DNA from: Echinococcus granulosus
Lineage: Eukaryota > Platyhelminthes > Cestoda > Cyclophyllidea > Taeniidae
DNA length: 64,000 bases
NCBI RefSeq assembly: GCF_000524195.1
Contig: NW_020170473.1
Span: 189,435 to 253,434 of the forward strand
Direction of reading: 5' to 3'
Each line of letters opens with the position of its first letter. Within the stretch, counting starts at the first letter, position 1. Positions 37,378 to 48,842 of the stretch are shown here, piece after piece. A program made the position numbers and the translations under genes. Below the pieces are notes generated by a model. It saw nothing but the letters and a program-made list of their open reading frames with translations, did no database searches and was not told the DNA's origin.

Positions 37378-40300
37378 ATGGCTTGCAACACCGCTTGTCG
37401 GTCGGATGTGCCAGATGCCTTGAAGTACTCGGGGAGACAGGTCCCACGTGCTAAACCTCTTTCATCTGAATCATCACTATCATCTTCAGGTGTTTCGTTT
37501 GAAGATACAGTTTCAGATATCTCCCATTTTACAAATAATTTAAAGAGATTTACAGGTATTGTTGTGTTTCATTGTCTTGCAAGCGTAGTGTTCTCATGTT
37601 TATTTGCCTTCTGCTTCTTTAAAATGTATTGTCATGTGTGGTTTCTAGTGCTCCCCAAATCTAGTATTCTGAATATTGTTTTGCGGTGGTGGTGAGATAA
37701 TAGGTATTTTGTGTAGTTTCGTTGATATAATTCGCCCCAGCCACATTAAACCGCTAATCGTATGCGCCCACACCTCTGGTTCACATCTATTGTCAATGCA
37801 TGCAGTAGTACAAAATACATAAGCATCATCTTTCACTCCTCAGGCTGATCTTCTTTTCTTTTTTTTTGGATAAAAAACTATTGAGCTATTTAGTATCCTA
37901 GTAAAATATGTGAGAATATGTATTTTGAATAATTGATTTTATTCATTTTTAAGGGGAGGCATGCAGCGAGTTGTCGTATACCCATTCGTCTTCAAGCGGT
38001 TTCATCACCACACGAGACGATGGCATCACGTCGTCGCTCCACTCGACATCAACAGACCCACAAATGTTCGTCTGGAAACATGAGCCCATTGCATCCGTGT
38101 TCAGGTTTGTTTGTTTGTATACTTAGTTAAGAAACCATAAAATTCACTAACCCATTTCCCTACTGGTGTTGTCATTCAGTCCTAATTAATTTCAGAGAGG
38201 CCTCAAAAACCGAGCTTCCTCGACCAATGTATTCACAAGTCGCTCTTCGAAAATCTTTTTTACCATACACAGAGTCTTCACAGTATGATGATGATGACGA
38301 AGAAGAAAATGCTATGTCTAAGAGTCATACCCATTTTTCAACGGTGCACTTTAAACCAATTGTGTCGTGCCAATCGAAAGTTGTCGCATCTATCTCCGAT
38401 CGTCCGTTTGCCGGTAGCGGTGTCATCCCGAGGCTAGAGAGCCCACCTCCGCTGGAACCGAGGTTGGACGAACAGTTGACGCTGTCTGTATCCAATTTCC
38501 TCCTCAACCTGGAAACATCATCACCACAGCAGGTCAGCTCTAAGGGTTTCACAGATACGTCTGTGGAGAAACAAAATCATCACGAGTACACGGGATGCTT
38601 TCGGGCTTTTCTTCGATTCTTTATGAAAGACAAGGATTCAGTGTCTTGTCAAGCCGCGGAGGGTAAAGTTCATATTGTTGATTTTTCTGAGAGCTTGCAC
38701 TTTAGCAGATAAATGACGACAATTTATCACCAAACAGACTTTCTTCCTCTTCTCTTTGGCACCGCATTACTTCCCGACCCTTTTTTCCCGTCAATTTAAA
38801 AACCTACACTAGTGATAGAGTTCGGGTAAATTTTGGAAGCTCATCTCATTTACTTGTCTGCTTTCTGCCTATTAGCCGTCTGTCTATTTACCATTCTATT
38901 GATTTGATTTCTTAATTGTATTCTAGCCAACATTGTCATGCGTCAATAATAAATGCGTTCACTCTGTGGTGTGACCGCAGTGTGGTGTTATCCATAATGC
39001 GTTTACGAGTTCGTTATATCACAGCGCCTAACATCGTTAGACTCTTCTTGAGGCATACTTTGTTATAACAAATGATTTTGAGTTTGGAAATGCAATAATT
39101 AGTCTGTATATGATAGCCATTTAAAATAGCTTCGTACCCCTTAGAGCCCCAGTGGGAATGGCCACCATCGGAGATTCTCGATCTTCAGTATGTTGGCTCA
39201 GGTGCACAGGGATCGGTCTACAAGGCAAATCTGAGGGGTCGCGTCATTGCTGTGAAGAAAGTAAGCAAACAGTCGGAGACGGAAATTCGACATCTGCGGG
39301 GCCTCTGCCATCCTAACGTCGTTCAGTTCCTGTATGTTGCTCTTCTCTTTTAGGCATTCATTATGATTTTCCCTACAAACTATTTTGACCATCCATTCAA
39401 ATTCCCACATATTTTGAGAAACCTAATTTAGCTGGTGTTTTTGATTATCATTTGTTATTTTTTTCACAACGAGTAACCCTCTTTTAGTGCTAGTGTGTTT
39501 GTACTGCAATAGAACCGGGGTTTATTTTAAAACTTCTCGTACGATTTGTGAGGTGTGTAGCAGAGAAAATCACGATGGATAGCGATTCGCTGGAGAGCTT
39601 TTGGGAAGTAACGCCATTCGGCCGCGCTACATTATATTAGGTTGGACCAAGTTAGATGCACGCCCAGTCGCCTTTTTCCGCACAGCCTCGAAGTTGGGCG
39701 AAATTAGTAGCTGGGTGATGACCAATCGCAACTGTATTTCTCCTTTTGTGGTGTTGATGTCTTTTGCATTTCCAAGTCTAATACGATGCGTGTGCGCTTT
39801 CCTCCTCTCTATGGCAGCGGAGTTTCCATTGATGGACCTTGGTATTCTATACTCATGGAGTACTGCCCGAATGGCACCTTCTTCGAGCTCCTCCACAACA
39901 ACCCTCCAGTGAGCACTGACAACATAATTGATTGGACCCAGCAAATTGCCCAAGGAATGAATTACCTCCATAGCCACAAAGTTGTTCATCGGGATCTAAA
40001 GTCTCCGAAGTGAGTTTTCTTCAGTCCTCCTACAAAGGTTTGAGGAAAAGTTTAGTATCTTACTAGTTCCATGAAATTTTAAAACCATTTAGAATAGAAC
40101 CGCGTAAATTATGTCATGGTACCATCACCATTCCGAAGCCATTTCACCACTTTTAGAGGAAGGAGCTTTTCGAATTTTTTTATCTTCTGATAACGAGCCT
40201 TAATCAACTTAAGCAATCTGACTCAATGCGACAGCAATTTCATTTTGGATTTATCAAGCATCTTGATAAGTGAAGGCGGAAAGCTGAAGATATCTGATTT

Positions 40301-43300
40301 CGGGGTTTCCAAAGAATTTACTGAAAACTCGACCAAAATGTCCTTCGCCGGTACTGTCGCCTGGATGGCACCCGAAATTATGCGTGGCGAGCCTTGCTCT
40401 TTCAAGGTTGATGTCTGGTAATGCTTAACTTACTCGATTTTGGATACAAAGGAGATGGTTTATGTGGACAAGTTTAGTGCTCCCTTTTTCAGGTCGTTTG
40501 GTGTAATTGTATGGGAGATATTAACCTCTGAGGTGCCCTTCAATGGCGTTGATTGTGGAGCCATCATATACGGGATTGCAAGCAACCTGTTCAGTCTCCC
40601 CATCCCCACTGCCTGTCCCACTGAGTTTCGCGTGCTCATGAAGCGATGCTGGTATGTTATTGTTTTTGCGGTGAAGTAAGTCATTCCGACTATTATTTGC
40701 GTGGCGTGGGCTCCTACTATCCTTCTTTCCGTTACGCATTATTGCGATCTCTTCATACACATACTGTCACCTATTTGAATAGACGATTCTAATTCAAGGG
40801 AAAGCGTTAACCAATTTACTGTTTTCGAGCGCGCTAAACGCGTCTTTGCTTCGAAATAGTCATAAGTCACGGTGTAAATTCCTTTTGGATAGGCTGTATT
40901 CATGTCAATTGAAATAGCCCTCAGAAAGTAATCATCAAATGCCCAATTTTGCTAGGCTGGCTATAGATGAAGTTACAAGTCTACCAACCCGTTTGGTGGG
41001 AATCAGGGGAAGTAGGAAAGCAAATCTAAGTCACTAGTGAACTATGTTGAATGAACGTCGAATCTGTAGAGTTTCGCTAGTGGCACTTTCGAATTTCCTA
41101 TCTGATGGTATTCGGTTTTAATTTATACATGGGGAATTCTTACTACGTGTCTTACAGGTCTCCCAAACCGAGAAATCGGCCTAGTTTTCCTCAAATTCTT
41201 TCTCAGCTCGAATTGGCCTGCAATGAATTGCTCCAATGGAAAGATGAAAATTTCACCAATCTGCGTGAATTATGGCAAGAAGAAATTCACCTACAACTGA
41301 TGGTTTGTGACGCTCCCTTTTTTACTCACGGTTCACTAATTTCTATACCCTTACGATCGTCTACTCTTTGTTCTACCTTTCTAATGCTCTATTTGAAGCT
41401 TGATTTAACTCCAAAGTAGGTTTGTTTAGATCAGGCGTATAATTTGTCACATTGTATTTTTGTTCTTCGGTGTACTTTTTGAGAAAATTGGGAAAGCTAC
41501 AATTCTAATCTCGTAGTAATCAAAGTGCAACCACGCTATACTATTCTTTCAAGTGTTGATAAATCAATTTCAGGCATTTGTTACACAGCATGACCGTTTG
41601 CTGACAAGGAGGTTAAATATTCATCGCTTTGGAAAGCGAGGTATTTGGGGATAAATTTCATTTTCGGTCCCGTCTTCTGAACTATCGAGTATGAAAATGA
41701 AGGATGTGCTTTTGAGGGTGCAAATGAAACTATTTGTTGAAGCCTATCCTCTTAGTCTGAACTTGATTGGTAGTCGAGTCGGCCAAGCTGCTACTTTAAT
41801 TCTCACAATTCGCATAAGGCATTTGCCCTGCTTCATCTGCTTTTAGGACCTTCTAAAGGAGGGTTCACGAGCACCGAAGCTGGAAATTTCGCTGATGCGC
41901 CAACGAAGGCAGGAGCTGAAGGACGCACAGAGCATTCGCCAGAACTACGAAGAAAAATTGCACCGAGTAAATCAGTTGTGCAGCCACCTAAAGGCCCTTA
42001 CGGAGGAACTTGAAAGAGAACAACAGAGAGTGACCCAGTACGTAAGACACCCATTTCGCTAGCTCCTATGCTTCAATTTTGCAATTAATAGATTCCATAC
42101 GAATGTATGCCTGTTGAGCAACACGAGAAAAGCAGTCTAATCTGCATTTAGGGAGCGGAATCGTTACAGGCGCCTGATATATGAGCGGAGTCGCAGCAAC
42201 ACACCGTTCATCGTGGAGAACTTTGCCAAAAAACCTCCTCCCGTGAGGAGTAGTCGACGCTCCCAATTGAAGGAGTGCCAAAAGAAGGGCGCAGAGAAGA
42301 AATTCACCTGCAAAAATTGTGGCACCGTAAATGTCTCCAGCCTTTCTGCCGATCACTCTCCGTCTCGGCCAAAAGTTGACGAGCAGCCCTCACGATGGGG
42401 AAGCAAACAGCCCGTGACTGGGCACAATCCTCGATGGCTCCGTGTTTGGTATGCTGCAACGCGCTCAAAACTTTTAGAGAACGCCTCTCTGATGTAGGTG
42501 GTATTTTCGACTCCTCTCTTTTTTTCTCTCTGTAATGCTACTTTCACTAAAAAATGTGCATTATTACAGGAAAGTCAAATTGAGACGATTCGCTAGTGTT
42601 GGTGACATACACGCCGATGCTCAAGAGAAGAGGAATGGTGCTTGCTGCAAATCGATCAATGTTACTTCTGGGAATAAGGCGATGGATCATAATAACATGC
42701 TATTCCAAGCACGACCACTTGATTCAGAGGTAGAGGAACAAGTCGGTGTTGAAAACTCACCAAATAGCGATCAGAACGATGCTGTTATTCAGAACAATCC
42801 TGAGACCATCGTGTCCGTCTCCCGTTTTTCTGCTTCTCGAGACAACTTATGTCAACGTGTGCAAGAGCGGCCAAAACAGTTAGTGTTAAGACGAAGTTCG
42901 TGGTGCTCCAGTAATCCTACACCGGATGTATCTCAATCGCTCACCACTGTAAACGCCCATTATTCTTCTACGCTCCAGAATTTACGAGTGAGCTTCTCAG
43001 TCTCATCTTCACTTTCTTCCGAGAGTGGAGGTTTCAATGGAAGTAAGGCTACAGTCATATTCCAAAATATCAATTCGCGCCCCCAATCTGGTGACACGTA
43101 AGATCGGCTTTTCAGCTATGCAGAAAATGTTCTTTCCTCGGATTTTGCCCTTTCATGAATAGGCTTTTCTGAATCAGTTGTCACACCAGACGGTCGAAGT
43201 CCCTGTTACCGACGCATGGTGTATCAATCGAGAGGCTGCACCAGATGGATGATGGTGGAGTGGAGATGGGGCTACCGTGTCCACCTTGCTTACCCTCTGT

Positions 43301-44192
43301 GCAGGGGCCAACGCTGAGTGTATCGCTTCGCTCCTCACCGCGTCTTCGCCAGCAGCCCGGGAGACGTCACTGCCGCCCTCCGCCGCTGCTCCCGTCGTCT
43401 CGGTTACCCGTTCTTCTTCCTCCACCACCGTCTCCAGCGGCGGTTTCAGTAACACTCGCTCCACCTTCGTCTACCGCCAGTGCCACATCACACTCCGTTG
43501 CCTTGGCCCTTTCTGTAGACACGACTACTGTTAACTCCTCCATCTCCACTTCCCCCAGCATCACCACCTCCCAGATGCGACGTGTGAGTTTTTACAGGAC
43601 TATTCTCTACGTTTTTATCTATTTGGTATTATCTGTTATTTGATAGCTCTACTCGCCCCCGCACAGAGCATCGAGAATCTGGCGATGGAGTTGACGGACC
43701 ACATCGCGGATAGCCTGTCGGAGAAGGAGAGACGTGTGGACGTGATCAAGCGCCAGCTCCTAAAGGCAGCCTGTGACCGACAGCGGTGCTTGCCTGTGCA
43801 TAGCGTCGCTTTATTCGACGGCGGCGACGATAACCGATCACTGGGAAGGGCGGAAGTGGATGGCGGTGCAACAGCGACGTCTAGCGGTTTTTGTGGTGGT
43901 GGTGGTAGTGGTGGAAGAGAGCTGTTTGGCCTCGAAAAACCCTGGCTCAGTGCTGCCGACCTCAGATTTAAGGTTAATGGAGCCTCCATGGACGCTTCCA
44001 GTATCTTAGATGTAAGCAAATATCTCGCTTCCCCGCATTTTGCAGTCTTTAGGCCTCCTCAGTAAATGAATAGAGGGAACGAGATACCAACGGTTTTGCG
44101 CTGTGGCATTCATTTTGATACTGCTAATAGTTCCTCTATTTATATTTTAGACCGAATCCATACCAACAGATTCTGATACAGATGTTCATTGA
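37378..44192 (+). CDS. MAP3K13: Mixed-lineage MAP3K, DLK/LZK type (MAP3K12/13)
   Basis: Dual leucine zipper-bearing kinase, the MAP3K that activates JNK and p38 in axon injury and synapse control. The symbol is approximate: flatworms may have one orthologue of MAP3K12 and 13. Exons: 37378-37555, 37954-38104, 38196-38662, 39145-39331, 39818-40009, 40259-40417, 40493-40651, 41158-41302, 41847-42037, 42152-42493, 42570-43097, 43178-43583, 43667-44011 and 44151-44192; 3492 nt, 1163 residues, phases close. Kinase domain from about residue 268: P-loop GSGAQGSV, Lys in IAVKK (about 303), HRDLKSPN (Asp about 387), [18 protein letters not shown], ending [14 protein letters not shown]. These match MAP3K12/13 nearly word for word. 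A zipper-like helix follows (residues about 547-610). The long C-terminal region is Ser/Pro-rich. Near the end, DSLSEKE (about 1050-1056) matches the conserved DGLSDKE regulatory peptide of DLK-1 and MAP3K13. If the donor at 44012 is not used, a different tail runs to TAA at 44065. Confidence 0.94.
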
Positions 44193-44839
44193 TTTCCTGC
44201 TTCTGATTCTATTCTTAATCCCTTTCTTGATGTTCATTCACTCCATTTCGCCTGTACTATTTTGTCATTCCGTCGAAAATCCCCCTCACCATTTGCTCAA
44301 TGACACCAAGCCGCTATCCCCTAGACACAACCATAGATAGATGTCTCTTGCTCGTACCGACAATCGAGTCACGCACAGATTGGCTTTATATGCATTTATT
44401 TATGTATCTAAACCCTCTGTCTTTCCTCTCTTCATGTCGTTACTGCTGAGTTGAGAGTTTGCACATTATTAAAGTCATTTTAATCATCGGACTGATTTGT
44501 ACGAACCTTAAGTACATAAGCATGTACATTGATTCTCCTGAACTGGATTATTATCTTCATGCAAAGCCATAAGCAAGGAAATCAAATTATTGAAGAGTTC
44601 TCTATGCTAGCATAAGAGGTTTGGTATTTGTGCGCATAGGAGCTAGGAGGCTCAGGCAGGGCTAAAATATGCAGCTAAAACCCCGAGGGTAGAGATTTCG
44701 GGCAGCCTAAACGGCTTTAAAATAAACACTAAAACTGAGTAGTGCCATAACCTGCCAATACAAATGAAAGATCGCATAATCAAGCCCTATTGAACCTCAT
44801 ACAATAACAAAACAAAATTTTTCGCTTCGGGTATGGTAC

Positions 44840-45035
44840 ATTGGTTGTATATTTAACTCCTGGTTTTAGTAATGGGCGAATTTGTGTCTTCGCTATTGTG
44901 CCTTCGGCGGGTGGGCTGGACTTTGGGCCGTGCCAGTAACCCTAACTCCTATTGCATGTTGAATACATATATATTCTGCGAATGTATAATGCCGCCTTCC
45001 ATCTTCAGGGAAGTCTCAATGCGCTAAAGCAAGGG
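44840..45035 (+). repeat. LTR-like repeat copy
   Basis: Forward copy with TTTAACTCCTGGTTTTAG, GGGCTGGACTTTGGGCCGTG, CATATATATTCTGCGAATG and CATCTTCAGGGAAGTCTC, in the same order as the 36.2 kb copy. Confidence 0.72.
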
Positions 45036-45779
45036 CAAACTGTAATATGGAAACGACTGGAATTGCTTTAGTGCACCTGCGGCTTCATGGTTTCAGCGTC
45101 CCCATGGCTAGTGTTGGAATGCTTTTATTAGTTGTTTTGGTTTGGTGGGCACTTAAGTACCCACCTTTGTACTTCCGCTAAGCGGTATAGCCTCCAAAAC
45201 CTACATGTGACCCCTCGGTTCAACTGTGCATCGATAATGCATACACTGTCCTAGTGCTATGACTCCTTTTGACTTCATAAAACCCCAAAAAGATGCAATA
45301 CTCCCGTCTGATGCCATTAAATTCCGACCCAAACTCTTCCATACACTAATAAATAATTTATGCTAAAGCATTGATGGCAGTAGCATGCGGATCCAACCCA
45401 AATGAAGAGGAATTCTGATTTCATTGCCCATCAGAAACTAAGAGTATGAAGTTAGATTGTTGGCGTGACTGTTGGATCCGTGTAAACTAACCGAAAGGAG
45501 TCAAGAACGGTGTTTACATTTAGCGCGTCCAAATTTCTGGTTCCTAAAAATGAGCGCCAATGAAGCAAGAGCAAAGGCCAGCGAAGCATATCCGACCCCA
45601 TCAAAAGTGTTTCAGAAAAAGAGGGAATTGACTTGATTTATTAATCCAAAGGCTTTATGTCGCTAAACAAGTTTATGCCCACAGTTTGGCAAAACCTATG
45701 TCACACGTTAATTGCTCCTTAAATCTGTTTAGATAAAGGATTACTCTAGGTCTCTACCATTTAACCCTTGCCATGTTAG

Positions 45780-45905
45780 CTGGCCTCCTAGCTACGCATG
45801 CAGCACCAATCCCATTTGCACACTGGCAGTACATATTCTGCTCGAGTATTAAGTCTGCTTTCGTTTTCAGGACAGTCTCGGGGTGCTGCAACTAGGTACG
45901 CCCAC
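45780..45905 (+). repeat. LTR-like repeat copy, 5' truncated
   Basis: Carries TACATATTCTGCTCGAGTAT, CTTTCGTTTTCAGGACAGTC and TCGGGGTGCTGCA, the 3' part of the family. Confidence 0.65.
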
Positions 45906-46808
45906 TTAGCTGGGCTCATTGCAATTTGGGGAAAGACCAGTGGTGTTGCGGCACAATCTAAGTAGTCAATATAGACCTGAAAAATCCCGTCAGAATGACT
46001 ATTTCAGTCTACCTGTGAACATGCACATTTAAGCAGCTGGATAAATAAAAAAATGTGTAATGATTACTTTTTTTATAAATAAAAATTTTTAATGAAAAGA
46101 AACTCTGCAAGAAAAATTTAAGTTTTCTACAGTATTTAGAGCAATTAACAAAGTAGATATTAGAGTTTACTGCCGCTGTTTTATTTACATTTAAAAAATT
46201 AAAATAAAAAAGGCTTTTTTGATTTTTGCAGAGTGCTTTAGTGATAATATAAATCACATTAACTTATGGTTTAGTTTGAATGGTTAATTACTGGAGAGCA
46301 TGACTTTGAACTCGGGCAGCTGATTGCTTCTTGTGTGCAATGTGGGTTTCTCGAATTGTCCTCAACTATTGCCATTATTAGTGTATTTGTGTCCCCGAAT
46401 TCATTTTTTAATGGTTTGCATTTACAGATTGTGTCGTCATTGTATTCATTGGTCTCTGCCTACTTCATTTTTTGCCGGTAGATACTATTTAAGATTGTTC
46501 GGAGTGTTTGACCCTTACTTAAAAAAATGTTTTTTATGAAATAGGTAATGTACGCATCTCACCCTATTCAGATAATTGATTGTAGATATGCGATATTGGA
46601 ATTTTTGCTAAGCCAGACGTAGGTTTGACATTTTTTATATTCTTCATTGCATGCCTACTTACTTTAGTTTTCATGTCTTGTTGAGATTTGCTTTTAAATT
46701 CTTTGTTTTCTCCTGCTTTCTTATTTTGAACTACTTTTAGCGGCCTTCTTGGGTGCATGTGGGATGATTTTGTTCAAGTCACTCTCATTTTTAGTGTCAA
46801 ATTAATAT

Positions 46809-47623
46809 ATGACTGAAGAAACATGGATTTTGCAGCAATGCGCCCGGCCAAAGTGTTACGGTACTCTTTGTGGAAATTTGGATAGCGAATCAAATCAGCT
46901 TTTCGCCACTTACATTGTTAAAGCCAGTGACACTCTCACCTCAATTGCGGTCAGAAATGATATCTCTGTGTGTTTTGGCTTTCTATTCTTTGGTTCACAA
47001 TGTGTATATTGTGTTTTATAGACACTTTACTGCATCACTGCGCCTCTGGTTTTTGCATTTTCGTCTACTAGACAAGGACGCCTTATCAAATTTCGTTTTC
47101 ATCTGTCATATGCTTTTTATTCTAGGTTGGCCAGTTGAAGTTTCTAAATCGCATGCTTCTTTCTGGCGACAAATCCATCGTTCCCGGCACTGTTTTGCGC
47201 CTTCCTATTCTGCGAAAACCCGAGATTAAGCAGGCAGCACCCCAAAATGTGCCTGATAATACGTACGTTTTTTCCATTAAAACATTTTTCTGGCGTCAAT
47301 ATTTGCCACCAAACTCGACTGCAAGGACAATTCCCCTTTGATTATTCTATTTCCTGCATAGTCTGTCACCTAGCTCAAGGGAGGCGTGGACTTCCGTACT
47401 TGGAAGAAATGAGTAATTGCATGTACCAAATAGCCAAATCTTTTTTTTTTCAAGTGCCGGTTTGACAACCCAAATTTCTGACGGGAAATCAACATTCAGT
47501 GACAGCGCTGATGTGGTGGAACACCAAAGCCTCCTGATGATGGATCCCCTCGTAGATACCATAACTTCCTCATCTCATTCTCTCCATAAAGACCAATCCT
47601 CTTCGTCCGGCGGTGCTGTTTGA
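46809..47623 (+). CDS. Small LysM domain protein
   Basis: Four exons close in phase: 46809-46967, 47126-47262, 47362-47412 and 47455-47623 (TGA); 516 nt, 171 residues. One LysM domain is split by the first intron: FATYIVKASDTLTSIAVRND, then VGQLKFLNRMLLSG and IVPGTVLRLP, with the standard beta-alpha-alpha-beta pattern. LysM domains bind N-acetylglucosamine polymers in bacteria and chitin; animal intracellular LysM proteins (LYSMD, OXR1/NCOA7) have mostly unknown ligands. The spacing of the second half resembles OXR1/NCOA7, but there is no TLDc domain here and the tail is Ser-rich and low complexity. I chose the ATG at 46809 because it is in frame; the acceptor at 46835 (ttttgcag) means the exon could instead begin at 46836 with an earlier start. 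An alternative last exon may begin at 47719 (acceptor ggttttcag). Confidence 0.62.
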
Positions 47624-48842
47624 CGAACCTAGTAAACAGTTCTTTTTTTCATCTGTCATGTGGTCCTTGTGTTGTTCTCGTTTTCTTTCCGGTTCGGAGG
47701 TATTTTTGGTTTTCAGGATACCGAATGTGATACCTGATGTGATCTCTGCAGAAGTCGCACTAGTCGGTCTCACGAAAAGGATGGCGGCGCGAGTTGTCGT
47801 GTCACGTGCTACGGGTGATTCCGCTCGATCGGATTTGACAGGATTGTCTCCTCAGTCATGACTCACGAGCTCGTCCGATTCACTTAGCCGCTCTAGGCGG
47901 CACTGGCGAACTATTTTGTGTAGCGTCATCTCTGGTTCAGTTTAAGAATCCCACACAGTTAAGTGCTTGGTCGCTGGCTCTCCTGGGGTGGTGCCGACCG
48001 CGGGAGGGACACCGCCGTTCAAGATGCCGTGTGCAGAATTGCCTTTTGGCTGAGGGTGGCCAATCCGCATACCGTAGGACCCATTTACTGTCTAGTGATG
48101 TGAAGTTGTATGGGGACATTCTGGTGGTCTCTAGCGATCTCCACGGACGTTCAGGTGATTAAACGTGAAAGATTATTTCTTATTCATAGTCTTTTTATCA
48201 GGTTTTTTATCTTTGGGCTTTTAAAAGTTTAATGACATGAATAAGTAATCTACGGTCAGTAAACCTTACAATAGCCTTGACATATAGCCGCCTGTAGACT
48301 GTAATACCGCCGGCTTAAGGATGCAGACGTCAGAGGTACTTCAGATATTAGGTGTCTGCATTAGATGCCGGATTTTGTGTATTGTCCGCATAGTGACTCA
48401 AATTAGTCGTCATATTTTAATTCAATTTAGTTAGGCCTATAAATGGAAGTGTGTTGCAAACGTTGAACTTCTAGAAAATAATTCCATTTTGGTCCCAGGT
48501 AAATCTAAGGGAGCGGTTTTATCTTATTTCTAGTTAAACAGTAATCATGAAGAATTCTTTGCCTTCTTATTCTTGGGTATTGATGTATGTGAACTTATAT
48601 TGTGGAATAATTCGCGTGTGAGGTTTAATTCGTATAATCATTGTGTGATTACGTCACTGTTAACGACACATTGTTCTATCACGATCTCCCTATTAGATAG
48701 TGTGTGACGACTCTTTTTGACTTATATCTAGCGTTGTGTGAAGGTAGGTTGTCGATAGTTTGTTTAGGCTTAATTTTTCCCTTACTTTACAATGTTCGTA
48801 TTTTAGTTCCTTGCTGATAGTAATGGATTTCAGACACCTGGA
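47624..48842. other. Spacer between the LysM gene and AP3B
   Basis: Contains a possible extra exon from 47719 (open frame to TGA near 47861, after a good acceptor) and a GC-rich patch at 47970-48110 open in both strands; neither has a recognisable product. The rest is T-rich and probably holds the AP3B promoter. The first AP3B coding exon has an acceptor at 48833, so a 5' UTR intron lies here. Confidence 0.4.

Larger units (their letters stand above)
44193..46808. other. Intergenic region with two repeat copies
   Basis: No coding exon supported. It begins with the probable 3' UTR of the kinase gene and holds LTR-like copies at 44840-45030 and 45780-45905. The part from 46000 to 46800 is very AT-rich and probably contains the promoter of the LysM gene. 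Confidence 0.5.

Noticed and set aside
46836..47623. Assignment of the LysM protein to OXR1/NCOA7
   Set aside because: The LysM half resembles that family, but the GRAM and TLDc regions that define it are missing here, so only the domain is named.
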